Origin: Kangiella koreensis DSM 16069
Lineage (GTDB): Bacteria > Pseudomonadota > Gammaproteobacteria > Enterobacterales > Kangiellaceae
Reading direction: 5' to 3'
NCBI RefSeq assembly: GCF_000024085.1
Contig: NC_013166.1
Coordinates: 1,426,001 to 1,490,000, forward strand
Length of the DNA stretch: 64,000 nt
Position numbers and translations under genes: made by a program
In this document: positions 27,873 through 35,385 of the stretch, one piece after another
Numbering within the stretch: position 1 is the stretch's first letter
Layout of the letters: each line of letters starts with the position of its first letter
The notes under the pieces: model-generated
What the model was told of the DNA's origin: nothing
Database searches by the model: none
The model's input: only the letters and a program-made list of their open reading frames with translations

Positions 27873-27900
27873 TTGACATATATGATTTTTCATATATATA
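27873..27900 (+). promoter_or_regulatory. arsR operon promoter and operator
   Basis: TTGACA (27873-27878) and TATATA (27895-27900) form a sigma-70 promoter with a 16-bp spacer. A perfect inverted repeat ATATATGA-TTTT-TCATATAT (27878-27897) fills the spacer, well placed for ArsR-type repression. Confidence 0.8.
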
Positions 27901-27936
27901 TGCCAGCCATATATATTCATCTCTGAGGTGTTCTTA

Positions 27937-28278
27937 ATGAAGCCCGTTGAGTTATTTAAATGTCTAGCTGATGAAACGCGTTTGCGTTGCTTGTTATTGA
28001 TCCAGCGAGAATCTGAGCTTTGCGTCTGCGAGCTGATGGAAGCTCTTGATGAAAGCCAGCCGAAGATTTCGCGCCATCTGGCCCAATTGCGTCAATGTGG
28101 CCTGCTATTGGATCGACGTGATAGCAAGTGGGTTTATTACCGTTTGAATTCCGAACAGCCCTCCTGGATTGGAAAAATCTTAGCTGAAACTGCTCAAAGC
28201 AATGAAGCCTTTATTAATAACAACATCAAGCGGCTACAGAAAATGTCTAATCGTCCTGAGCGCTCATCTTGCTGCTGA
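27937..28278 (+). CDS. arsR: ArsR-family arsenic-responsive repressor
   Basis: A 113-residue winged-helix repressor starting at the ATG 27937-27939, eight bases after GAGG; a GTG three codons upstream overlaps that site. The As(III)/Sb(III) site is ELCVCEL (Cys29, Cys31) at the start of the DNA-binding helix region, followed by DESQPKISRHLAQLR, the recognition helix. A C-terminal CC pair is present. It heads arsR-arsC-acr3 and probably represses from the palindrome at 27878-27897, releasing it when arsenite binds. Confidence 0.93.
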   Translation: MKPVELFKCLADETRLRCLLLIQRESELCVCELMEALDESQPKISRHLAQLRQCGLLLDRRDSKWVYYRLNSEQPSWIGKILAETAQSNEAFINNNIKRLQKMSNRPERSSCC

Positions 28279-28340
28279 TTCCCTATGATTATTAATAAGT
28301 TATCTAACCATCTTGAATCTATTTCTATAAGGTTATGGCC

Positions 28341-28814
28341 ATGAAACTACTCTTTATTTGTACCCATAACGCCTGTCGAAGCGTGCTTGGGGAAGTCATT
28401 GCTCGAACTGTGGGCGAAGGTCGACTTGAGACAGCCAGCGCCGGAAGCGCCCCGCGCGGTGTTGTCCACCCTCTTACCTTGAAATACCTGGCCAAACATG
28501 GCTACAGCACTGACGGATTAACCAGCCAGAGCTGGGATGAGTTGAGCGATTTTGAACCGGATGTGGTGATTACTGTGTGTGACAGTGCTGCTGGCGAGTC
28601 CTGTCCGGTGTGGATGGGGAAAACCCTGAAAGTGCACTGGGGATTGCCCGATCCATCAAAAGGTCATAGCTCCGAAGATGATGAAGCCAAAGCTTTTGCG
28701 CATGTGATCAACGTCATCGAAAAACGCATTGCTGCGCTTCTGGAGAAAGATTTTGAGCAGATGGATGCTGACCAACTTAAAACTGAACTGCAACAACTTG
28801 GGGAGTTATTTTAA
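28341..28814 (+). CDS. arsC: Arsenate reductase, low-molecular-weight phosphatase type (thioredoxin-linked ArsC)
   Basis: A 157-residue cytoplasmic enzyme that reduces arsenate to arsenite. The P-loop C-x5-R is CTHNACR (Cys7 to Arg13), and the two resolving cysteines Cys80 and Cys88 ([12 protein letters not shown]) form the disulfide relay typical of the thioredoxin-coupled ArsC class. HWGLPDPS is the general-acid loop. The ATG at 28341 is eight bases after AAGG; the ATG two codons earlier is too close. A C-terminal extension of about 25 residues follows the domain. Its stop overlaps the acr3 start by one base. Confidence 0.92.
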   Translation: MKLLFICTHNACRSVLGEVIARTVGEGRLETASAGSAPRGVVHPLTLKYLAKHGYSTDGLTSQSWDELSDFEPDVVITVCDSAAGESCPVWMGKTLKVHWGLPDPSKGHSSEDDEAKAFAHVINVIEKRIAALLEKDFEQMDADQLKTELQQLGELF

Positions 28815-29833
28815 TGGGTGTTTTTGAACGATTTTTATCGCTATGGGTAGCCTTATGTATTGTCGTTGGTGTGGTGTTAGGTAATGTATTGCCTGACGTG
28901 TTTAGCTACATCGCTAAACTGGAATATGCCCACGTCAATTTATTGGTGGCAGTACTCATCTGGTTGATGATTTTCCCGATGATGGTTCAAGTTGATTTTA
29001 AGTCGATTAAAGATGTCGGTAAAAAGCCTAAGGGTTTGGTTTTAACCCTGGTTATCAACTGGTTGATTAAGCCTTTCACCATGGCGGCACTTGGTGTCCT
29101 GTTCTTTAAATTCTTTTTTGCTGACTTAGTTGATCCACAAACCGCCAATGAGTATATCGCAGGTATGATTTTGTTGGGTGTTGCGCCCTGTACCGCGATG
29201 GTGTTTGTGTGGAGTCACTTAACCAAAGGAGATGCTAATTACACTTTAGTACAAGTCTCCATCAATGACGTCATCATGGTTTTTGCCTTTGCGCCTTTAG
29301 CGGCCTTTTTACTGGGCATAACCGATATTACCGTGCCATGGGAAACCTTATTATTGTCAGTTGTTCTGTATGTACTGTTACCACTGATCGCTGGCGCTAT
29401 TACACGCAATGCTTTAGACAAAAAAGATGATCATCATCGCCTTAACGCCTTTCTTGCCAAGTCAAAACCATGGTCAATATTAGGTCTGTTGCTAACGATT
29501 ATTTTACTGTTCGCATTTCAGGCCGAAAAAATTCTCGAAAAGCCTCTGGACATTGGTTTAATTGCGATACCATTACTGATACAGACTTACGGTATTTTCA
29601 TCATCGCTTATGCGGCAGCTAAATTTATGAAGTTACCGCATAATGTGGCTGCTCCAGCATGCATGATTGGCACCTCAAATTTCTTTGAGCTGGCTGTTGC
29701 TGTAGCCATTTCATTATTTGGTTTGCATTCCGGTGCTGCCCTGGCAACCGTAGTTGGTGTTTTAGTTGAAGTTCCAGTGATGTTATCGCTGGTCGCTTTT
29801 GCCAATAGAACCAAGCACTGGTTTAAGGGTTAG
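28814..29833 (+). CDS. acr3: Arsenite efflux transporter of the ACR3 family
   Basis: A 339-residue inner-membrane protein with about ten membrane segments. The conserved Cys lies at residue 126 in [19 protein letters not shown], the essential residue of ACR3 proteins, and [18 protein letters not shown] follows. The later [13 protein letters not shown] motif is also diagnostic. It exports arsenite produced by ArsC. Translation is coupled to arsC (TAATG). A GC-rich perfect palindrome follows the gene. Confidence 0.94.
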   Translation: MGVFERFLSLWVALCIVVGVVLGNVLPDVFSYIAKLEYAHVNLLVAVLIWLMIFPMMVQVDFKSIKDVGKKPKGLVLTLVINWLIKPFTMAALGVLFFKFFFADLVDPQTANEYIAGMILLGVAPCTAMVFVWSHLTKGDANYTLVQVSINDVIMVFAFAPLAAFLLGITDITVPWETLLLSVVLYVLLPLIAGAITRNALDKKDDHHRLNAFLAKSKPWSILGLLLTIILLFAFQAEKILEKPLDIGLIAIPLLIQTYGIFIIAYAAAKFMKLPHNVAAPACMIGTSNFFELAVAVAISLFGLHSGAALATVVGVLVEVPVMLSLVAFANRTKHWFKG

Positions 29834-29845
29834 ATTATTACCTTG

Positions 29846-29867
29846 GGGACAACTCATGAGTTGTCCC
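29846..29867 (+). terminator. Hairpin after acr3, probable terminator
   Basis: A 22-bp perfect palindrome with half GGGACAACTCA lies 13 bp after the acr3 stop. The T-run behind it is weak (AGCTTTATT), so termination may be partial. Confidence 0.6.
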
Positions 29868-29944
29868 AGCTTTATTCATAAATATGTCCATTCTTGCCGT
29901 AGACAGGTCCTTTTGCTTGCCCTTTTGAATAAAGATCTTTAAGA

Positions 29945-29974
29945 GCAGATCCTGAATCAAGTTCAGGATGACAA
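29945..29974 (-). repeat. Dispersed palindromic repeat, copy 2
   Basis: Inverted repeat ATCCTGAA / TTCAGGAT with a 5-base loop. Read on the minus strand it begins TTGTCAT and ends ATCTGCTCTT, the same flanks as the copy at 46829. Confidence 0.7.
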
Positions 29975-30103
29975 TCCTCTGGTTAGGAGTTCCTGTTTTA
30001 AGTAAATCTTATTAATTTCGTAGGTGCAGACTTAACTTTACCGTAAAGCCCCCTTAATTAGCACCACACCAGATCCCATGTCACCTAAACTGTGACCAAA
30101 GGG

Positions 30104-30136
30104 AATACCTTTAGGTAATTCAGGATCTGCTCTTAG
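30104..30136 (+). repeat. 33-bp direct repeat, copy A
   Basis: Identical over 33 bp to 46741-46773. It starts AATACCTTTAGG and ends CTGCTCTTAG; GTGACC also precedes both copies after a few mismatches. The AATACCTTTAGGTAATT part can fold as a small hairpin. Confidence 0.75.
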
Positions 30137-30201
30137 CTCTTGTTAACCTGCTATAAGCTCCCTCCCGCCCCGATCAAATACCTGAATTTCCTCTCCATTC
30201 C

Positions 30202-30242
30202 TTGACAAAAATCAAGCAGTTAAACTTTTAATATGATATACC
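30202..30242 (+). promoter_or_regulatory. Candidate ANR/FNR-regulated promoter
   Basis: TTGACAAAAATCAA (30202-30215) matches the FNR/ANR consensus at nine of ten positions, with the TTGAC half common in ANR/DNR boxes. A -10-like TATACC (30237-30242) is centred 31 bp downstream. It heads the operon that starts at 30292. Confidence 0.6.
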
Positions 30243-30291
30243 TAGTATGTGTTTAAAACCCTTAACTTATGGAAATAAAGGAGTTTGCATC

Positions 30292-30582
30292 ATGAATGAA
30301 GAAGAATTGAAATCTGAAGCCAAAAAACTGTATGAGAAGCTTAAAACTCAACGTGACGAACTGAAAGTGCAGGCACATCTTGCTAAGGCTGAGCTTAGAG
30401 ATAAGTGGAATAAAACTGAGCATGACTGGGAGCGTTTTGAAGCCAAAGCTAAGACTATTGGTAAGGGTGCTCAGAAGGCTTCTGAGGATGTAGGCAAGGG
30501 TTTTACTTTATTGGGACATCAGTTACAAGAAGCCTACAAGGATTTAAAACAAGGATTCAAATCCAGCGATCTTACAGATTAA
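30292..30582 (+). CDS. Small helical charged protein, unknown function
   Basis: A 96-residue protein beginning MNEEELKSEAKK, with the ATG eight bases after AAGGAG. It is almost entirely alpha-helical by composition, rich in Lys, Glu and Ala with heptad-like spacing, and has no signal peptide or membrane segment; the C-terminal half (GKGFTLLGHQLQEAYKDLKQGF) is amphipathic. Such small coiled-coil proteins are found next to stress- or oxygen-regulated genes, but no function is established for this one. It is the first gene behind the ANR-like box. Confidence 0.75.
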   Translation: MNEEELKSEAKKLYEKLKTQRDELKVQAHLAKAELRDKWNKTEHDWERFEAKAKTIGKGAQKASEDVGKGFTLLGHQLQEAYKDLKQGFKSSDLTD

Positions 30583-30609
30583 TCTTATCCCTAAGCTGGA
30601 AGCCTCAGG

Positions 30610-31356
30610 ATGAAACTTAAGGTCATTACCTACAACATTCATCGCGCGATTGGCGTTGACCGCAGGTTTCGTCCTGAGCGTATTGTTGAGATTCTAGAGA
30701 GCTACGATGCGGACATTATCGCTTTGCAGGAAGTGGATGATGGAGTGCCCCGCTCTCGCGAATTGAATTTAGCGAAAGAGCTGGCTGAAGCACTTGATTT
30801 CCCCTACTACGTTTTAGGAAAAAATGTCAGCTTGAAAAAAGGCCATTATGGTAATGCTACCTTGAGTCGTTATCCGATTGTTCGAGAACGCAATATAGAT
30901 CTAACGATTGATAATAAAAAACGGCGTGGCTGTCAGCATACCACTATTGATATTCCTTCAAGTCCTTCTAAAGAGGTTCACCTTGAGGTTTTTAATCTGC
31001 ATTTAGGGCTGTCCGCTAAAGAGCGTGATAAGCAAATTCAAAAGCTGCTTCATTCGTCTGAATATAACAAACTGAACGAAGACAGTAATAAATTAATTAT
31101 TGGTGATTTTAATGACTGGCGTTCTTTGTTGCGTAAGCCTTTGACCGAAGAAGCGGGTTTTCTATGCGCTACAGATAGACGTTATAAAAATAAAGTGTCC
31201 GCACTTAAAACCTACCCTTCTTTTTCGCCTCGCGGCGGGCTTGATCGCATTTTTTATCAGGGTGATTTAAAACTTAAAAATGTTTTCTTATGCCGAAAAA
31301 AATTATCCAAAGTGGCTAGCGATCATAAGCCAGTCATTGCAGAGTTTAAGTTATAA
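30610..31356 (+). CDS. Endonuclease/exonuclease/phosphatase-family hydrolase
   Basis: A 248-residue EEP-fold metal-dependent phosphodiesterase or phosphatase. Typical motifs are TYNIHRAIG at the start, the metal Glu in IIALQEVD, NLHLGLS, GDFNDW and the terminal SDHKPV with the catalytic Asp-His. No signal peptide is seen, so it is cytoplasmic. It resembles E. coli YbhP-type proteins of unknown substrate. It stands 27 bp behind the small helical protein and 19 bp before the phosphorylase, so it may act on a phosphorylated metabolite of that pathway (inference). Confidence 0.85.
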   Translation: MKLKVITYNIHRAIGVDRRFRPERIVEILESYDADIIALQEVDDGVPRSRELNLAKELAEALDFPYYVLGKNVSLKKGHYGNATLSRYPIVRERNIDLTIDNKKRRGCQHTTIDIPSSPSKEVHLEVFNLHLGLSAKERDKQIQKLLHSSEYNKLNEDSNKLIIGDFNDWRSLLRKPLTEEAGFLCATDRRYKNKVSALKTYPSFSPRGGLDRIFYQGDLKLKNVFLCRKKLSKVASDHKPVIAEFKL

Positions 31357-31375
31357 CAATTGAGAACAAACTGGT

Positions 31376-32890
31376 ATGGATAAAACTGAATCAATACTTC
31401 CTGTGGCTTTGCGGCTAGGGATCAACTCACGTCACGAACCATTAATTTTCTTGCGTTCTGACTCTCCTGTTGCCCGCTCAGAAGGCTTTGAAAGCATGTC
31501 TCGAGTGAAAGTTGAAGTCAATAATAAAACTATAATTGCAACCTTATTAATCGTCTATAGCGATCTCATTAAACCCGGATTTGCAGGTCTTTCTGAAACT
31601 GCTTGGAAGCGCTTAAACATTACCGAGGGTCAACGAATAAAACTTTCTCATGCCCCTCAAGTTGACTCGCTTGCCTATATTCGTGCTAAAGCTTTTGGTC
31701 ATGAATTGAACAAGCATCAGTTACAGGAAATCATGCGCGATATCGTTGAGGGTCATTACATGGATGTGCATTTAGCGGCATTCATTACTGCCTGCGCTAA
31801 TAACAATATGAGCCACGAGGAAATTCTCTATTTAACTGAGGCAATGGTTGACGCTGGCGAAACTCTGACCTGGCCGGGAGATAAAATCGTTGATAAACAT
31901 TGTGTAGGAGGTTTGCCGGGAAATCGCACCTCTCCTATCGTAGTATCTATTCTGGCGGCAAAAGGTTTGACGATTCCTAAAACGTCTTCGCGCGCGATCA
32001 CTTCACCAGCTGGTACTGCGGATGTCATGGAGACCATGACGAAAGTTGATTTAACTTTTGAACAATTGAAACAAGTTGTTGAGCAACATAACGGCTGTCT
32101 TGCCTGGGGCGGTTCAGTAAGTTTAAGTCCTGCTGATGATATTTTGATCAGTGTTGAAAAAGCATTGGATATAGATTTTGAAGGACAACTTATTGCTTCT
32201 ATTTTATCGAAAAAAATTGCTGCCGGATCAAAGTATGTACTGATTGATATTCCTGTCGGTCCAACTGCAAAGCTGCGCAGCAAAGAGAGTGCTCAGGCAC
32301 TTGCCAAACAGTTAAAAGCCACTGGCGATGAGATGGGCTTAAAAGTTAAAGTGGTGTTAACCGACGGCTCACAACCTGTAGGTTACGGTATTGGTCCAGC
32401 GCTAGAAGCATGGGATGTTATTGGTGTATTGAAGAATTTAAACTCCGCCCCGCAAGACTTAAAAGAACGTTCGGTACTTCTTGCCGGAGAGTTGCTGGAA
32501 CATGCTGAAGTGGTTAAACCGGGCGAAGGACTAAAGGAAGCGCAGCGCGTTATAGAGTCAGGTGAGGCCTGGGATAAGTTTACGCAAATCTGTGAAGCTC
32601 AAGGAGGCTTTACAGAGCCACCTGTTGGCTGTTGCAAGATGAATGTAAATGCATATAAAACCGGTTATATTCGACGTATTAACAATCGGCTACTGGGTCG
32701 TCTTGCGAAGCTTGCAGGGGCACCGGCAGATCATGCATCCGGAGTCTATATGGAAGCCAAAGTTGGCGACTTTATAACCGAGGGCTCGACATTACTGGCC
32801 ATTCATTCTGAGGCACCCGGTGAGCTGGAATATGCGCTAGAATTTTATAACACACACAAAGAAATGATTATCATCGAGGAAGAATTATGA
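31376..32890 (+). CDS. AMP phosphorylase-type enzyme (thymidine phosphorylase family, type 2)
   Basis: A 504-residue member of the nucleoside-phosphorylase II family with the extra N-terminal domain of about 95 residues found in archaeal AMP phosphorylases and absent from DeoA (about 440). The phosphate-binding KHCVGGLPGNRTSPI is at 174-188 and the signature KTSSRAITSPAGTADVME at 202-219, very like the archaeal enzymes. Those convert a nucleoside monophosphate plus phosphate to base plus ribose-1,5-bisphosphate. Bacterial homologues are usually labelled putative thymidine phosphorylase. The stop overlaps the prs-like gene by four bases, pointing to a joint pathway. Confidence 0.88.
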   Translation: MDKTESILPVALRLGINSRHEPLIFLRSDSPVARSEGFESMSRVKVEVNNKTIIATLLIVYSDLIKPGFAGLSETAWKRLNITEGQRIKLSHAPQVDSLAYIRAKAFGHELNKHQLQEIMRDIVEGHYMDVHLAAFITACANNNMSHEEILYLTEAMVDAGETLTWPGDKIVDKHCVGGLPGNRTSPIVVSILAAKGLTIPKTSSRAITSPAGTADVMETMTKVDLTFEQLKQVVEQHNGCLAWGGSVSLSPADDILISVEKALDIDFEGQLIASILSKKIAAGSKYVLIDIPVGPTAKLRSKESAQALAKQLKATGDEMGLKVKVVLTDGSQPVGYGIGPALEAWDVIGVLKNLNSAPQDLKERSVLLAGELLEHAEVVKPGEGLKEAQRVIESGEAWDKFTQICEAQGGFTEPPVGCCKMNVNAYKTGYIRRINNRLLGRLAKLAGAPADHASGVYMEAKVGDFITEGSTLLAIHSEAPGELEYALEFYNTHKEMIIIEEEL

Positions 32891-33771
32891 GCACGCTATT
32901 TTTTGACCTCTCACAAAACTTGAATTTATCAGCCCCTGTATGTGAGAAAATCGGTGCCACAATGGGTAAGCTGACTATGCATTATTTCCCCGATGGAGAG
33001 AGCAACGTTCAGTTACTTAGTCCCTGTAAGGATCAGACAGTAGTAGTATTAGCCGATTTATCGCATCCGAACAGTAAAGTATTACCGTTGCTATTTGTGC
33101 TTCGGATGATTAAGGAGCAGTCGCCAAAGAAGATTGTGCTCATTGCACCCTATCTTCCCTATATGCGCCAAGATGCAGTGTTCCATGAAGGGGAATCGAT
33201 TCTTGCGCGCCATTTTGCAGAGATTCTTTCAGAAAACCTCGATGCATTGATTACTGTTGACCCACATTTGCACCGCTTCTTCAGTCTGGATCAATTTTAT
33301 CCTATTCGCACTTATCTTGCTCATACCACCAGTCCAATTGCGCAATGGATTAAAACTCATGTGAGCGAGCCTGTTATAGTCGGTCCTGACAGCGAAAGCC
33401 GTCAATGGGTTGAAGCAATCGCCGGCGAAATTCATGTTCCATTTTTAGTTGCTAACAAAGTACGTCATGGTGATAAGGATGTAGAAATCACTGTTAAAGG
33501 GTTAGAGGAGTTCAAGGATAAAACAGTAGTAATCGTTGACGATATAGTGTCAACCGGACATACCATTCTCGAAATTACGAAACACCTTGAAGACTCTGGC
33601 GTTAACAATATAGTTTGCGTCGCAACGCATGCCATATTTAATGAAAACGCTTACGGAAAGCTGGCTCATTCACACATAAGCCAGATTGTAAGTTGCAACA
33701 CGATTCCTCACGTCAGTAATGCCGTCGATGTTTCAGATAGCATCGCCGAAAGCTTTAAGCTGGTGAAGTAA
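32887..33771 (+). CDS. Ribose-phosphate pyrophosphokinase homologue (PRPP synthetase family)
   Basis: A 294-residue protein of two phosphoribosyltransferase-like domains. Conserved are FPDGESNVQL (ribose-phosphate side), PYLPYMRQDAVFHEGE (the catalytic flexible-loop region), VDPHLHRFF and the PRPP loop VIVDDIVSTGHTI (215-227). It is shorter than the housekeeping Prs (about 315) and the YMRQD...EGES pattern is closer to archaeal-type enzymes, so this is likely a second, pathway-specific copy. It could make PRPP from ribose-5-phosphate, or handle the ribose-1,5-bisphosphate made by its coupled neighbour (speculative). Confidence 0.85.
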   Translation: MSTLFFDLSQNLNLSAPVCEKIGATMGKLTMHYFPDGESNVQLLSPCKDQTVVVLADLSHPNSKVLPLLFVLRMIKEQSPKKIVLIAPYLPYMRQDAVFHEGESILARHFAEILSENLDALITVDPHLHRFFSLDQFYPIRTYLAHTTSPIAQWIKTHVSEPVIVGPDSESRQWVEAIAGEIHVPFLVANKVRHGDKDVEITVKGLEEFKDKTVVIVDDIVSTGHTILEITKHLEDSGVNNIVCVATHAIFNENAYGKLAHSHISQIVSCNTIPHVSNAVDVSDSIAESFKLVK

Positions 33772-33789
33772 TAGTTTAGGACACAGTTA

Positions 33790-35385
33790 ATGAATTTAGA
33801 TTGGCTGAACTTTTTAGCGGGCGTTGGTATCTTCCTATGGGGGATGTCACTGATTGAGTCCAGCCTTTCTAAATTAGCCTCTGGTAAACTTAATCACTAC
33901 CTCTCCTCCTGGACTAAAAGCACTTTTTCAGCCATTTTAGTCGGTGCAGCCTGTACCACCGTAGTCCAAAGTAGTTCACTGGTAACTTTAATCGTGCTCG
34001 CCTTAGCAAGCTCTAAGCTACTTAATTTAAAGCAGGCTGTTGGGGTTATTTTTGGTGCAAATTTAGGTACAACCGCAACAGGCTGGCTGGTCACATTCCT
34101 TGGATTCAAATTCAATCTCGGAGAATTTGCTATCTATTTGATTGGTATTGCTGCGCTTGGTCGGGTATTCCTGGCAAAGAGAACCAATCAGATTGCTCTG
34201 TATTCACTCTTTATAAGCATAGGGTTAATTTTATTCAGTTTCGATATTATAAAAACTGGAACCATTGGATTAAGTCAGAATTTCGATATTACTGAAATTC
34301 AAAGTCAGTCAACCTTACTTTTTGTTTTAATAGGCCTTATTTTAGCAGCACTGGTTCAATCAAGTTCGGCTGTTATGATGATGACACTGGGTGCTGCTAA
34401 TGCTGGCCTACTTGACCTGCAAAGCTCTATAGCGGTTGTGATTGGTGCTGATATTGGCACAACCAGTACTGCGATTCTAGGCAGTGTTAAAGGCGCTAAG
34501 ATAAAAAAACAACTTGCTCTTGCTCACCTGCTCTTTAATTTTGCCATAGCGATTATTGGCTTCTTTATGTTACTTCCCTTTATAGAAGCTATTTTCAAAT
34601 TCCTTAAGATCCACGACCTGCTGATAAGTATCGTTACTTTCCATAGCTTGTTAAAACTTATTGGGATTATCCTTTTCTACCCATTCATCAATCGATTTGT
34701 TCAGTTCTTATCAACCAAGTTTGAAGATAAGTTGAGTCCAGTTGAAACAAGACTTTCATTAATTCCAACTGATATGCCTCCGGTTGCAATCGAGAGATTT
34801 CGCTCAGAAACCATTTCATTTATCAATAGAGTAAGCCAGTTTAATCAGAAGTGTCTGTCAACCGACGTAGTAACCCCAGAGCACTACTCTGAACTAAAAA
34901 AGATGGAAGGGTTATTCATTAAACTTTCTCGTCAATTGTCAGAACGCCCATTAACCCAGGAACAAACACAGTCATTGTATAACCTACTGACGGCTATCAG
35001 GCATGGTATTTATTCAGCAAAACTGTTGAAAGACTTACTGTTTGATTTAGAGCAACCTGATTTAGCAGAGTCATATCATGACAAGTCAACTTTCCCTATT
35101 TTCAACCAGTCTAAAGCATTTTATGAAGACTCTAGAAACCTATTTGATCAGAAAGTTGATCTCAGCTTTGAAGATTTCAACAAGAACTGGTACGAGCAAC
35201 TCTTCCATGAATTTAAAACAAGTGAAGCGAATTTATTGACCTCACAAATTAGTCATAATATTTCAGTCGATATCATTTCTACATTGTTAAATCTTAACAA
35301 ATCGCTCTATAAGTCCTGCAAATATTATATGCAGGCGTTAGAATCAATTGATAAAACTATTAAGGAAACCAACCATGAAAATTAA
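33790..35385 (+). CDS. Na/Pi cotransporter family protein with PhoU-like C-terminus
   Basis: A 531-residue inner-membrane protein. The two inverted-repeat Na/Pi domains are recognisable by GAACTTVVQSSSLVTLIV (near residue 50) and ALVQSSSAVMMMTLG (near residue 190), the QSSS motifs that bind Na+ and phosphate. After about residue 320 a soluble helical region resembles PhoU. It lies between the PRPP-synthetase homologue (18 bp) and the beta-CASP gene (11-bp overlap). A phosphate importer makes sense next to a phosphorolytic enzyme. Confidence 0.88.
   Translation: MNLDWLNFLAGVGIFLWGMSLIESSLSKLASGKLNHYLSSWTKSTFSAILVGAACTTVVQSSSLVTLIVLALASSKLLNLKQAVGVIFGANLGTTATGWLVTFLGFKFNLGEFAIYLIGIAALGRVFLAKRTNQIALYSLFISIGLILFSFDIIKTGTIGLSQNFDITEIQSQSTLLFVLIGLILAALVQSSSAVMMMTLGAANAGLLDLQSSIAVVIGADIGTTSTAILGSVKGAKIKKQLALAHLLFNFAIAIIGFFMLLPFIEAIFKFLKIHDLLISIVTFHSLLKLIGIILFYPFINRFVQFLSTKFEDKLSPVETRLSLIPTDMPPVAIERFRSETISFINRVSQFNQKCLSTDVVTPEHYSELKKMEGLFIKLSRQLSERPLTQEQTQSLYNLLTAIRHGIYSAKLLKDLLFDLEQPDLAESYHDKSTFPIFNQSKAFYEDSRNLFDQKVDLSFEDFNKNWYEQLFHEFKTSEANLLTSQISHNISVDIISTLLNLNKSLYKSCKYYMQALESIDKTIKETNHEN

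Larger units (their letters stand above)
29868..30201. other. Non-coding interval before the nucleotide-salvage operon
   Basis: No convincing gene is seen. It holds a dispersed palindromic repeat (29945-29974) and one copy of a 33-bp sequence repeated at 46741 (30104-30136). The promoter region of the next operon follows at 30202. Confidence 0.6.

Noticed and set aside
31828..32283. Open frame of 151 codons opposite the AMP-phosphorylase-type gene
   Set aside because: It is antisense to the most conserved catalytic part of that enzyme and shows no recognisable protein features.
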